Part shown: positions 33,880 to 45,414 of the stretch, in pieces
How the letters are laid out: the number at the start of each line of letters is the position of its first letter
Position numbering within the stretch: the stretch's first letter is position 1
Assembly (NCBI GenBank): GCA_019722365.1
Contig: JADFUC010001696.1
Coordinates: 97,823 to 161,822 of the forward strand
Source of the DNA: Lithospermum erythrorhizon
Lineage: Eukaryota; Streptophyta; Magnoliopsida; Boraginales; Boraginaceae
Length of the DNA: 64,000 nucleotides
Reading direction: 5' to 3'
Position numbers and translations under genes: made by a program
The notes under the pieces: generated by a model
The model's input: the letters and a program-made list of their open reading frames with translations, nothing else
Database searches by the model: none
What the model was told of the DNA's origin: nothing

Positions 33880-35683
33880 GTATATGTTTGATGGCATATT
33901 ACTTCTAAACTTATAAGTGAAGGCCTCAAGGTACTGAAAGAGGTCAGGCAAGTATTTGAAGCACCTATTGGCTTAGTCAAATAGACATCTACCTTATTTG
34001 TTTTTTAGATGACAACATAATCAACCTATGTTGGGAACATGACTACTTGTATGAGAATATTACCTTGCTCCAGCATTAAAAAAAAAGTGTAATTAGATGT
34101 TACATATTGATATTATCGGTAATTTTGACATTTCTCCCATTTTTTACCAATCGGATACTAATAAAAAAGGAAAGCAATTAAACATCCTCCATACTAATGA
34201 TTTTAATCAATCCTACCCAAAATCCCCAATTGTTGCATTTCATTCAAAAAATAATCATCAACTACCCTATAATGGAAACAAATGGTTTGATTAATAATCT
34301 ACTAAATATTGTTGGCATGATGAATCATTTAATTTCTTAATAACAGAAATGATTTTGTAGATCCTTCTTACAATGAAAATTCAAAAATAAATCAGGGATA
34401 AAGAGTAAGGAATTTTTAAAATAAAGGAAAATGAAACAAAAATATTTAATTTCCTAAAAAAATGAGGAATTGAATCAATCAGGGACAAACAGGCAAAGAG
34501 CAATCAATCATCTTTTTTATGCCAAACTATTTTGGAATTTCCTTATTTCATAAAATATGGTAAGAGAAAACAACTCCTACAACCATTGGGTCAAAATCAT
34601 TACTTAATGATCAAACAATTGAGAGATGCTTAACCACAAATCTTAAGCTCAAAGGTCAGAGCCAATTGGAATCTACCTTTTAAAAATAAAAATAAAAATT
34701 AATAACAACACAATCAAACCTCATTCACTATAAGAAAACGAATATTAGTCCAACTAAATGTTATATTGCATATATAGATGTTATCGAGTCTGTTGAATAC
34801 AGGTTCGATAATATTCAGATAGATTTGAATTTGAATCGAGCTGAGTTAAAAGTCAACTGGTATAGAATAAAATTTTAAAGTAGAAATGGAACCGGTAAGT
34901 AAGGTTTTTCATACGGACCAAGCAATTTGCAAACCGGGCAGTGCCGATTCCATACCCAAAATGATTTTAAATATATATATAAAATAACTTTATATAAAAT
35001 ATACTTTTTTGGCAAATTAAAATGGCAATTAGAACTTAAAATCGAAATGAAGTTTAATTAATGTAATCAACACATCTGTTTTGTCATGTATGGTGAATTT
35101 ATTAATATACGTCGGTATCATGCTTTTTTTTGTGTCCGTTATGGCGCCGCCTAATTAGTAGTCTATTAATTTTATTTAATCATTTTTTATTTCTTTCCTT
35201 ATCACACCATTTTGATATTATTGCTAAGCCTGAACGCATGATTGTTATTCTATTACTCAATAATTGCATATTTTCTGTTCATCGTCAAGATATTTCTAGA
35301 TGAACGAACTTGTTTATGTTAAATCTATCCATCTACTCCATCATATTGCTTGAGAATCAAATGAATTATTGAGGATTGGTATAGATTAAAGGTGTAGTAT
35401 TATTGACAAAACATATACTTTTATACCAAGATAGTTTAACCTGAAGCTAAATAAACAACTCATTAATATTAAATTCTTACATACCAACTCAATTTCAATT
35501 TAATTTGAAAATCAAAATTTATTAACTTTGATAATAAATTAACCTTATTCAAATATTTTATTTTTAATATCTAATATTTTAATATAAAATAGTATCATCA
35601 AGAAATATCTAAATGTATAAAAATTGAAGAGCAAACTTTAAAATTAATTGATTAATTTTTTGTTTAAAAAGATGAGTTGACTA
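33880..35683. other. intergenic AT-rich DNA
   Basis: Only short chance frames are present. I see no gene, RNA or clear repeat family. Confidence 0.5.
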
Positions 35684-36556
35684 CAGTAAAAACTCTATAA
35701 ATTAATAGTGTTAGAGACAGACAAAAATTTATTATTTTAGAGAGTCATTATTTATCTATAAAATTAATAATTTATTAATTTAAAGAGTTTTTTAACAACA
35801 TGAAGACATGTATATTTAATGACTTTTTAAATTTATTTAGATTGATCCGAAAGATGTAGAATCATCTAGAAGATATAGGAAGATAGTAGAAATACAAGAA
35901 GATAATAAGTAAATAGTACTACATCCATTTCAAATTAATTGACTTTTTCACTTTTCGAGACATGACTTTAATCAATAATTACTCCTTATATATATTATGA
36001 AAAATTATAATAAAATAATATTATGAAAATATTTTTAAAAACGAATCCAATGATATTAATTATATATTTTTTAAGTTAGTGTATAAAAAGTAATTTATTA
36101 GTCGAAGCCTTGACTCGGAATTCCAAAACGATCAATTAATTTGAAATGAAGAAATATCAGTATATTTTCATATTAGTTATAATAATTACTTGAGTGTTAC
36201 TTTAAGTTTATTACCATAAGTATTTACGTTATCTATAAATATAGAGCTAGTTTGTCCATATATTTCATAAGTTTAATTCAATCTGATATTTATATTATTC
36301 TTCCATTCTTATAAAATATTATTCAATCATATCTTATAGAAATGAGTCATATTGACTCATTAAGTTGTAATAATTATTTCCAATTTCTAATTATAAGTGT
36401 TTATGATTTTCTTGCGACCTATATTATAAAAGTTTTCCGAAAAAATATTTATCTTATTATTTTTATCGATTTTTGTAATTTTTTAAGCGGCTGAGTCGGA
36501 CAGTCAATTTATTATTTTAGAGAGTTATTAATTTAGCAAGAATTAATTTATAAGCG
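35684..36556. mobile_element. hAT-type non-autonomous element, right end eroded
   Basis: The left end CAGTAAAAACTCTATAAATT is the widely shared terminus of a dicot hAT MITE family. On the right, TTATTTTAGAGAGTTATTAA and a degraded AATTAATTTATAAGCG mirror the left subterminal sequences. Target-site duplication could not be read. A Stowaway MITE is nested inside. Confidence 0.55.
35918..36155. mobile_element. Stowaway-like MITE nested in the hAT element
   Basis: The left end TACTACATCCATTTCAAATT plus AATTGAC pairs with the right end GATCAATTAATTTGAAATG as inverted repeats. TA-type borders, ~235-bp length and an AT-rich interior fit a Stowaway element. Confidence 0.7.
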
Positions 36557-37360
36557 TATTTGTTTTTTTTTTTAAAAACCTCTCATTCTCAATTCTCGCC
36601 CTCTCCATGGATACGTTGCATACTTGCGAGAAAACAAAGGTTTAAATGTGGATTAGGACTAGAGCATTTAATAAGTCTCGAACTAGAGAAATTTTAGATC
36701 GTTTTTGTGACAATTCTAGCCCAGCCTACCTATGGTTCATTTAATTTTACGGTCTGCGACTGGCTTGATCTTGCTCACGTCAGGAAGGACTTTTAAACAG
36801 CAATTCTATCTCGATGGATTCTAAATAAAGTCAATTTACTAAACCAAATATTTGTAAAATTAATGACTACTTCATAGAAGAATAAAAGAAGGAGTCAATT
36901 TCAATATAAAAGAAAGTAAACAGTAGATTTAACACGAAAATTTAAAAATCATACTATCATATCGAGATAATATCCTCCAGGCAAAGTCAAACAAGATATT
37001 TAAAATAATAAAATAAAACTAGGCAAAAAACTTTCAAAACATTTTTTTAAAAGTTTTTATGTAAAACATCATAAATTATATATGTGAATAATATAAAGAC
37101 CGACTTAACGAATCAGTTCATCGAGCGAGCTTGAAGACCAACTCACGACACGGTTCATTCAAAGTACAACCGAACAAGCACTTGCTTTCTGATTCGGCTC
37201 ATTAACATCCTTTATTTAGGACTAGGTATATGGAGTATTGGTCGAGAAATCAAATTTGGTTACAAGGTTATAATAATCCTGTCAGTTCCTAATGTTAGTT
37301 TAAAGAAATAAACACGTCATTGACATAAAAGTGCATGATATGAAAATTGTCTCTCCACAT

Positions 37361-37370
37361 CTATATATTC
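37361..37370 (+). promoter_or_regulatory. TATA box of the ERF gene
   Basis: CTATATATTC lies about 90 bp upstream of the start codon, which would give a 5' leader of roughly 60 nt. A W-box core (TTGACC, 37388-37393), the binding site of WRKY factors, lies between it and the ATG. Confidence 0.6.
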
Positions 37371-37456
37371 ACTGATATATCATATAGTTGACCAATCCTT
37401 AATTCTCCAAATACAGCAAAGTTTTGATTTTCTACACTCATTTACACCATTTGAAA

Positions 37457-37954
37457 ATGTTTGAAGAATCTTATTTTGACTCTGATCATGCTTTTCTTGA
37501 ATCCGTACAACACTTTCTTCTCAATGATACTGATATCCCTCAACTATTTTCATGCACAAAGTCCCCTGATGAATTTCTAACACAGAGCTCCTCTGCTTCA
37601 TCATGTGGTAAACACGAGCCCGATGACTGGAAGCGGTTTAGAGGCGTGAGGCGTAGGCCGTGGGGGAAATTCGCTGCCGAAATAAGGGACCCGGAGAGGA
37701 AGGGGATGAGATTATGGCTTGGGACATATGAGAAATCTGAGGATGCAGCTTTGGCTTATGACCAAGCTGCTTTTAAATTGAGAGGCTCTAAGGCTAAGCT
37801 TAATTTCCCACATTTGATTGGTTCTGATGTTCCTGAACCAACAAGAGTGACCCCCAGAAAAAGGAATTTGGAAAATTCTTCTTGCCCTTCTCAGTCATTT
37901 TCATTGAATGAAAATCCTACTATTTCAAAGAAAAGGAACATCTTGGTTGGTTAG
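37457..37954 (+). CDS. AP2/ERF transcription factor, group IX-like
   Basis: A single-exon gene for a 165-aa nuclear regulator that should bind GCC-box (GCCGCC) promoters in stress/jasmonate/ethylene responses (family knowledge). The AP2/ERF domain spans residues ~60-118 ([19 protein letters not shown]...LNFP). All residues contacting DNA in the AtERF1 structure are kept: R62, G63, R65, R67, W69, E75, R77, R85, W87. A73/D78 mark the ERF rather than the DREB subfamily. The N-terminal acidic segment ([10 protein letters not shown]) and the tail [12 protein letters not shown] resemble AtERF1/AtERF2/PTI4-type group IXa proteins. Basic clusters at 133-136 and 158-161 may serve nuclear import. F61 replaces the usual Tyr and LAYD the usual RAYD, both seen in the family. 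The start is the first ATG in frame. The frame is open further upstream but without ATG. Confidence 0.93.
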   Translation: MFEESYFDSDHAFLESVQHFLLNDTDIPQLFSCTKSPDEFLTQSSSASSCGKHEPDDWKRFRGVRRRPWGKFAAEIRDPERKGMRLWLGTYEKSEDAALAYDQAAFKLRGSKAKLNFPHLIGSDVPEPTRVTPRKRNLENSSCPSQSFSLNENPTISKKRNILVG

Positions 37955-38587
37955 GGAATTCAATTTTAGAGATTTAAGTTCAAAGAACATATTATTTGAA
38001 GTAGAGCCAATGAGATCTAGAGTTTCAAACAAGATTGAGGAATTGAGAAGATTGTACATTCTAATTGTTGTGCTTAATAGTGGAAGATGACTAGTTCCAA
38101 GAACCCCATTGCCAGTATTTTCTTTTTCTCCTTATACTATGTTATTTTTATGATTTGATTTGATTTATAATTATATTGTATCTTTTGATATGATGTTATT
38201 GAAATTTGTATTATCATAACATCTGTTGTACATACTTGGAAGGCTAAATGCCTAAATCTCCAATGTAACTTACTCAAGTCACACAACTATTGAAGCCAAA
38301 TTATTCTATAGGTACTTGTGTGGCGTGGCCTCGTAGAAGAGGCTTCATGTAACAATTGCTATTGGAAAAAGCTCACAAATCTTTTTTTTCTTTTATTTTT
38401 ATTTAAAGAAGATAGAATATATCATCTTGCTTGCTTTTGATTCTTTGTTTCTTAAATTTTTACTAATTGTTCAACAATTAGATCGAAAAAGTTTCATTGA
38501 TTTTTGGTATGGCTCATGGAACTCAAAGGAATAGTACTAATTCTAAGTTTCTAACGAAGCATATGGGTGGGTTGAAGCAGGTTGTGT
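37955..38587 (+). other. 3' flank of the ERF gene
   Basis: AT-rich probable 3' UTR and downstream DNA, with no further gene. Retroelement sequence begins 0.63 kb after the stop codon, at 38588. Confidence 0.55.
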
Positions 38588-38839
38588 AACGACGCGAGGT
38601 CGGCCCTTACGAGGTGAGAGTCATTAAAACCCGAACACAAGAGTAAATCAAACCGATGGGCGACTTCGATTTAAAACACAGAAATTGGTTTTTCGTCAAA
38701 AATGTGATCACAATTAAGTTTCCCAAATCAAAAGCAGGTTTTAAAATTTTATAATCGTCGGTGATATCGAGCGACCAACCCAAATATATACACAACATGT
38801 CCCCGACATAAAGTAATGCAATGAGGCTGAAAGCGTAAG
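38588..38839 (-). repeat. terminal part of the family C 3' LTR
   Basis: Starting TAACGACGCGAGGTCGG, it aligns with 45420-45640 and with the reverse complement of 48680-48894 (shared GAGAGTCATTAAAA, AAAAATGTGATCACAATTAAG). It is cut at 38840 by a family B LTR. Confidence 0.8.
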
Positions 38840-39852
38840 TGTTGGAAATCGATGAGAATTGATTGCGTTTATTTTATGCCGTTCACCGACGATTGTGTAT
38901 CGGTCGTTCTGGAGTTAGGTTAAATGTGATTGCTCGAACTTAGTGTTATTTTAGTAATTGTATATTAGTAGTGTGAGTTACCACGCTGATAATTTAAGGG
39001 GTTATGAGCCGATTGCTAAGATCTTACTCATTAATGGATTATAATAATAGTAATTAATTGATTATTATTATTATTATACAACTTACAATATCACGGCCTG
39101 AAGGCCAAGCATCTGATTAACCAGATTGAGTTATATTTAGCGTATGAAATTAAAGAGAACACATAATTGAAATATGTTTTCTCAATTACAAAGTTCATTT
39201 TATGTAGAATATCGATTGAACAAATAGGAGAAATCGATTGAATAGTTACATTTAATTGATTCGAGTAATTAGTATTTACATAGATAACTTGAAAGATTAT
39301 TGATATTGACTCATTACTATTTAATTAGCTTAATTAAATAGTTCGAGCTCATTAGCAACTTCATTCTTGTCTTAACGAACTAATAGAGTTAACGAGTCAA
39401 GCTAATATAACGGGTTCTTATCGAACTTGTTTTTAACTGTACATATGAAACTTTAGGGGTTTTTTTTATAATAAGTTTTTAGAGAAAGGAGGTACATCAC
39501 AAAACCCTAAGTAGCAACCCTTTGGCGAAATTCTCCCAATTTTGGGGTTTTCTAGTTTTGTTAAATCCTTGTTTCTTAGCATAAAATTAGTTCTTGATTA
39601 TTTTCCTGGTGTGGGCCAAATTTAGAGATATCCATGGGTGATATTTGCAACAAGGAGCTGAAGGGAAGTCTTCACGTTGTGAATTTGAAGCGTGTGGAAC
39701 TTTAGTGGAATTTACTCATTTATGATGTAAGTACTGTTTATTCATATATTGTAAATATATGTTTTTGTATTTAAATAATGTAGTATCACGCTTTCAGTTC
39801 ACGGAATTATGGATTTGTATTTATACTCATATATCCATAGTATTTTCCAACA
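38840..39852 (+). repeat. family B LTR
   Basis: A 1013-bp LTR with matching 9-bp inverted ends. It aligns with 52278-53239 and, in reverse, with the split LTR ending at 25289. It contains the AATTTAAGGGGTTATGAGCC and TTACTCATTAAT blocks common to all copies. Confidence 0.88.
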
Positions 39853-40530
39853 GTGGCATCATAGCCAAATTAAAGTTGCTTTACATTATTTATTTTATGC
39901 TTGTTTTGTGTTTTATCAATTTTTTATTTGATTAATTCTTGTTCATATATTTAATTGATAAATATATGATGAGAATAAATCACCATGTTCTTGATTATTG
40001 ATTTACACATGTGTTACAAGTTTATGATGATGTATTATCATATTTTGTTAACATGGATTTTGTTTCATAAATTAAAAGGACGATTTAATTGATTTTGTTT
40101 CAAAACAGTTTTGTAAAACGTGTTTGGGGCGTGTAAAATTTTTGTAAAATTAAAACCTAATTTTTTCTGGAACCCAGATAGCACGTAGAAGATCTCCATT
40201 AAATTTCATAATTTTTGGATTTTTCTAAGTGCCTCAAAACAATTTTGATATTTCTGGACTGTTTAATTAATAATTAAATATGAAAAATTTATTTTAATGA
40301 ACGACCAGTGGGATTTGTTCAAGAAAATTATGAAGTTTAACTTGTTCGAATTTCATAAATTTTGAAAAATTATAAAAACCTCAAAACGATTTTACAAACA
40401 GATTAAATTAAATCGAAAAACCCGAGTTAAATATGGTATTATTGCCATAAATCGGCCGACCGACTTCCGGCGACCCTACGAGTAGCGTCGGTCAGTCGTG
40501 CAGGGCCCACAAATAACCTTGACGGACGGC
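38840..40530 (+). mobile_element. truncated family B element inside the family C 3' LTR
   Basis: A complete family B LTR (38840-39852, TGTTGGAAAT...ATTTTCCAACA with perfect 9-bp ends) is followed by a primer-site-like TGGCATCATAGCC and ~650 bp of internal DNA matching 53240-53960. It then stops abruptly, and the family C LTR resumes after a deletion of several hundred bp relative to the intact copy. No second B LTR remains here. Confidence 0.78.
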
Positions 40531-42190
40531 GACTAGGCACACATGACATCTGTTAAGTATAAAGAGCGGCCTTATTTTACTCTGGTAAGTATAAGGCACA
40601 TATCGTCGCGTATCGCGCAAGGAAGGAGGAGTCACCTAACCTCTAATCATCCCAACATAGGTCAAATCCGATACTCAAGTCACTCAAGTCATACAACTAC
40701 AACCATCGCTTTCCAGTAACCAGCTACTGCTCTGACGATATCCAAGCCTTGCGACTAAAACATCTACTTGTCGTAAGTCAAACCTGATCGCTGACAAGGC
40801 CCGCGAAATCATAAGTGCCGGCGAGGCCAGAAATCATAAGTGCCGACAAGATACAATCAATATAAGTTGGGGGAGTTATTTGTGCCTCGAAGCAATCTTA
40901 AATGCGCCACCCGAATATAATCACATAATCATATAACAATTACATGTATGTCGTTCTCACGTAATCATAACACGATAACATGTATATCATTCTCACATAA
41001 TCATATCATAATAACATGTATATCATTCTCCGTAATCATGCAAGCCCAACATGTTCACAGATTTAAAGTAAGTGCGTAAGCGTAACGCCGTGAGATAAGT
41101 ACTACTTTCTGCTATTACCGCTGAGCCAACCAGCGAAAACCAATCGAGAGTAGCCCTTACTTTTCACGATCAACGCCCTAACGGCACCGAGAAAGTATAT
41201 TCAAGACCTACTACTATACCCGGCGTTCTAGAAGATACATAATAGCCAACTCTTAGAGAGCCCATCTAGCGATCTAATGACGGATAAGCTATCGAATTAT
41301 AATCCGTGAATAGCTTGATGATCGATCCCCATTTATAATTCCATCTTATCCACTTTATCATTACAAATCAACATAAGTCATTCTAGTTAATCGGCGAGTC
41401 CATAATTAACAACCTATACTCCGAGAAATATCAATTATAACTTCGACTTGGAATTAACACTTTTTTCAACCTTATTCCGTTAATTAATTTTAAATCACCA
41501 ATTTAATATCCATGATAACTATACTAAGGTCCAACCTAACCTCCCTACATTTAAAGTCTTGAAAAATATCAACCCAAAAAGTCAACCGAAAACCTAAAGT
41601 CAACCCGGCCGCTAACATCCCTCGAAGCGACCTACAAATCACAGATTAATCGCTTATATCGTCGCGAGAACCCATAACTTGACTAAGATTCATCATAAAA
41701 TTGAATTATGGAAAAGTCAACTAAAAGTCAACCATTATCAAAACACAAAATATCTCAAAAGACTTGAACTTTTCATTACGCCTTTCGAAGAGGAGAAATG
41801 ATGGGGAAAACGATATTCTCCTGAAAGCGATCTTTTTGAGTTTGAGAAATGATCGGAAGAGAGAAATGGAAAAATGAAATTTTTTTTAAGGGGAGGGGTA
41901 ATTTGGCCACTTAGTTGAAAAAGGAAAGATGAAGTTGATTATGATGATGTGGAATATAACTGGTTAGATATTTAAAAAACTTCGAGTCCGTTAGGTTTCG
42001 GTTAATTTCTCCATTTTTTAGTATTTAACCTCAGCGAATCCGATTCAAGGTCAAAATATTCATGGCAAAAACTACTAAATTATAAATGTAATTCGGCTAA
42101 AAAAAATTCTGAAATAATATTATCATGAAATTATTTATATCCACGAATTACCGGCGCCGACCCGAAAATTAATTTTTTTGTTGGGTTATA
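40530..42190 (-). repeat. main part of the family C 3' LTR
   Basis: It aligns with 48895-50500 and with the right part of 58190-60400. It includes a shortened TATAAGGC-type repeat array at about 40553-40605. Its high-coordinate end TTGGGTTATACA is the LTR start on the minus strand, next to the polypurine tract. Confidence 0.82.
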
Positions 42191-42689
42191 CAATCTACCC
42201 ACCTAATAAAATTTCGACCTCGAAATTTGACAACTAAACAACCAAAAACATATAACAACCTGAAATCAAATATCACGCATAAAATAAAAGCAATACTAAC
42301 TCAGCTACCGTCAACCGTGAAATCGTCGACCACGACACCAAAATCCAATTGATAACTTGCAGTCTACAAATCTCGTTCTTAATGAAATTCTAAGATTCGA
42401 TCCCTGTATTTGAAAGTCGAACTCTCATATGAAGCGAAAATCTCCCGTCGCTAATGACATCAAAATGTCGACTCAATTTGTTTCATCCTACTGCGGATCC
42501 TTTGATTTCTCACTCTCTTTTTCGGTGTATCGGCTATTACGTTTACGCTGCAGGTGGTACTCGATAGTCAAAGTCATAATCAGCATTGAACTCCATCCAC
42601 CTCCTCACACCTCAAATTCAAATCTCTGCCAATTAGTTAGATATGAAACTCTTATGATCGGTATCGGCATTTAACCCCATACGGATAAT

Positions 42690-43165
42690 ATTGTCCCTGT
42701 TCCAGCCTTGAACTATCTCCATTTAGCTTTCAGATCATGGAGTCGGATAGTTGTTCTCGTGATTCTCATTGTCGGAAAGCATAGGCAATCACTTCCCGAT
42801 GCGCATCGAACACACCCCAATCCACACGATACGAGAAGCATCACTATAAATCACGTAGCCACCGAGGAACCCGAGACGGTATCGCTGGCATTGGAGCCAA
42901 AGTCAAGCACCACTTTAATACCGTGAAACGATCCTCACTTGTCGTCATCCCGAATAAATGGAACCCGCACTACAGTCAGCACAGTCAGTAGGCGTGTAAT
43001 CAAAGGAAAAGTCATGATGAATCTCTGTAATAACCGGCTATTGAAACTCTAACCTCGGTCATAACGTGGGGCCAGGCTCCCGGTATTCATGGCCTCGCTT
43101 ACGTGAGATTGACACAAATACCACTCTCAGAGAGGAAATAACATGACCCATAAAATCAATCTTGA
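42690..43165 (-). pseudogene. Gypsy RNase H and RT C-terminal remnant
   Basis: The minus strand across frames gives FMGHVISS (about 43130-43155) and then the RNase H start, GYVIYSDASRI (about 42830-42870). A VIAYAFRQ-like block follows, and a degraded ENNYPT segment (about 42740). These are standard Gypsy pol blocks in the correct order. Upstream, FMGHVISS is joined directly to the KVFSKID-type RT block, so the catalytic YVDD part of RT is missing. Confidence 0.75.
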
Positions 43166-43489
43166 GAGAACACCTTGGCATCTTTCAGCTGATCAAACAA
43201 ATCGTCAATTCTAGGCAATGGGTATCGGATTCTTAATAGTCACTTTATTCATTGCCTATAGTCAATCATGGCGGCTCGTCGAACCATCTTTCTTTTTCAC
43301 AAGCAACCCAATTTGGTGCACCCAGCTGGGGAGATCACAGCTCGGGTCGATGAATCCACTTGTCCAACAACTCCACATGGCCCGGAGTCCATAATTTGTA
43401 GCTTCATTTAGACCATCTGTCTGCGGTGGAAGAGAAATTGGTGCGATACCAGGCTCAATAACAAATTCGATCTCCGCTTTCGGCGACAA
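43165..43489 (-). pseudogene. Gypsy reverse transcriptase N-terminal remnant
   Basis: The minus-strand frame 43489-43262 shows EIEFVIEPG...APISLPP and GFIDPSCDLPSWVHQIGLLVKKKDGS. The neighbouring frame continues with DYRQ...YPLPRIDDLFDQLKDAKVFS. These are the first blocks of the Gypsy RT domain. A frameshift separates the pieces. Confidence 0.88.
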
Positions 43490-43898
43490 TCGGTAAAGTC
43501 TCGGAAAAACATCCTTGAACTCTCTAACAACCCTTTTTGTCTTCTAATCGCCCTCTTCTCTACTCAAATCCCAGCGGATATCCCAAGACAGCACCCTTTC
43601 GGCGAATCAATCTCCTTTCAGTCTTGCGATACAAAAGTCGAAAGGCAAAATTTTACGTCTCCATGAAATCGGATATACAGTCTCCCAGACTGTTAAAGTA
43701 ATCTCACCTTCCGATGGCAATAATAACGGCATGATGTTTCCCCGACCAATCCATGCAAGATAAAGGTCAAAATCGAGAAAGCTCAAATGGAAGTAAATCA
43801 GCAGACAACAGCCGACCACAAACAATCAAAGACGGTCTACATATATACAAATCCCCGGCTCCCTGGCCCGACCTCCACTACGAGGGTGTAGCCGTATC

Positions 43899-44342
43899 TC
43901 AAGTAAACGAGGCAAAACCACCTTGACTTATCTGAGATAAAGAGAAATAAAACTCGAGAAACAAAGAATGCGTAGCCCAGGAATCAAACAACACCACCGG
44001 CCTCGATATCATACGAGAAATAATTAATACTTGTCGCGATGCAGGGGAGTATCGCATGCCTCGATGAGAGTAGCGATGTGAATAAAGCCTCGACCGACTC
44101 GGCCCATTAGCACCAGCGGCGCTCCTCTGCGAGGGTCCTCCCAGCTCCATATCCCGGCCTCTCCAGACACATTGAATCGACCGATTCCCCGAGTAACCGC
44201 CTCGGCAATTTGAACTGATGTGAAGTACTAAGCGTCTCCCACTACAGGGAAGGCAGGCAGCTCTCCGCCCGCCAAATATCATTGTCCCATGATAATAAGA
44301 CCACCCTCTCCCGGCAATCCTGTACTTAATCACGACCCGCAA
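43899..44342 (-). pseudogene. Gypsy Gag C-terminus / aspartic protease remnant
   Basis: A 147-codon minus-strand frame ends with PVVLFDSWATHSLF, the protease active-site region. In functional Gypsy proteases this reads VLFDSGATHSF. Here the Gly after Asp-Ser is Trp (codon TGG, at about 43977-43979 on the + strand), which should abolish activity. Confidence 0.8.
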
Positions 44343-44399
44343 GCGGTAACAACGGATACTGGACCCCCAGAAAGACTACTCACCGGACCACGCCCGGAT

Positions 44400-45386
44400 C
44401 ATGAGGCGGCCAGGTACAATGGGAGTAACATAACTTCAGGCGGCGGCCAGACACCAGTGACTCACGCCAGGGGCAGCTACGCTGAGTGGTCACTCCTCTG
44501 AACTCCTAGGCTAGAGTGCGAATAGAAAGTCTCGGTCGACTCCTCACCGATCCATTTCCAGCCTGCAGGCTACGCGACTCCGTTTCCATCTTCGGGGTTG
44601 CGTTCACCGCGGCATGGAAACTAGTAAAATCCGTCGGTGAGATCGGTGACGTATTTCCACGTCGACCCATCCTTAAATCTAATGATCCTCTTAGCCTCTA
44701 CGGATAAACATCGGGGAAGTAGTCGGCCTGGAATCCTTAAGCGTACCAAATGCCTTTCAAGGCGACCTCGAACCACGAGTCAACGAAATCGGCTTCTCCC
44801 CAGCCGCCATGGGTTTGTAGCTTAATAATTACTCGAAAGGAGCTCAACAAGCTAGCTCAGGACACATGAACCTCCCCTCTCGCGGTCGAGGCAGCTCGAG
44901 GTTCTCCAGGTCGTGGGCACCCTCGTGAAGTCTATAGTAGCAAACTTCACTCTCGTTTAAGCCAATCCCTGACTCAAAGATGAACTTCATACTTACTCTG
45001 GGTTGAGAGAACTCAATGGCACCTTGAACCCACACAAACTTCGGAGGGATCCCTCTTGAAGCGGATCAAACAAGCATGACCCCCTGTTCTTCGACCACGA
45101 GCATTGGCTCTCTACGAGGGTCTACCGACTTCACTCCAGCGTACTCCTTAAGGCTAGCCTCCGGACCTGCTTGGTCAGCCTCATCGGCAGTACCCCTACC
45201 CGACTCGGCCTCTGCAGGCTACCCGGGCACTACCATTGCTACTGCGCCTCGCCCAGCTACGGGTGGCGTCCTCGGCTCTGCCTTGACAAAGAAAAGACTC
45301 GGAACTTTTACAAAAGAGCATTCATGACGACTCAAGGAAAAACAAGTCGACCATGACCACTTATGAGATACCAAGTAATCACGAAA
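44400..45386 (-). pseudogene. Gypsy gag region (inferred from position)
   Basis: Between the primer-binding site and the protease remnant, where gag belongs. Only short broken frames occur (for example 45035-44844), and no Gag domain or CCHC knuckle could be read with confidence. GC content is higher than in the LTRs. Confidence 0.45.
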
Positions 45387-45404
45387 CCTAAACTCGATAC
45401 CAAA
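45387..45404 (-). other. Gypsy primer-binding site
   Basis: The minus strand reads TTTTGGTATCGAGTTTAGG, matching the TGGTATCAGAGC initiator tRNA-Met primer site with one change. It lies just inside the 5' LTR and confirms the antisense orientation. Confidence 0.7.
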
Positions 45405-45414
45405 ATTATGGAGC

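Noticed and set aside
37908..38090. 60-codon frame overlapping the end of the ERF gene
   Set aside because: It is a different frame over the ERF C-terminus and 3' UTR. The ERF frame is clearly the coding one.
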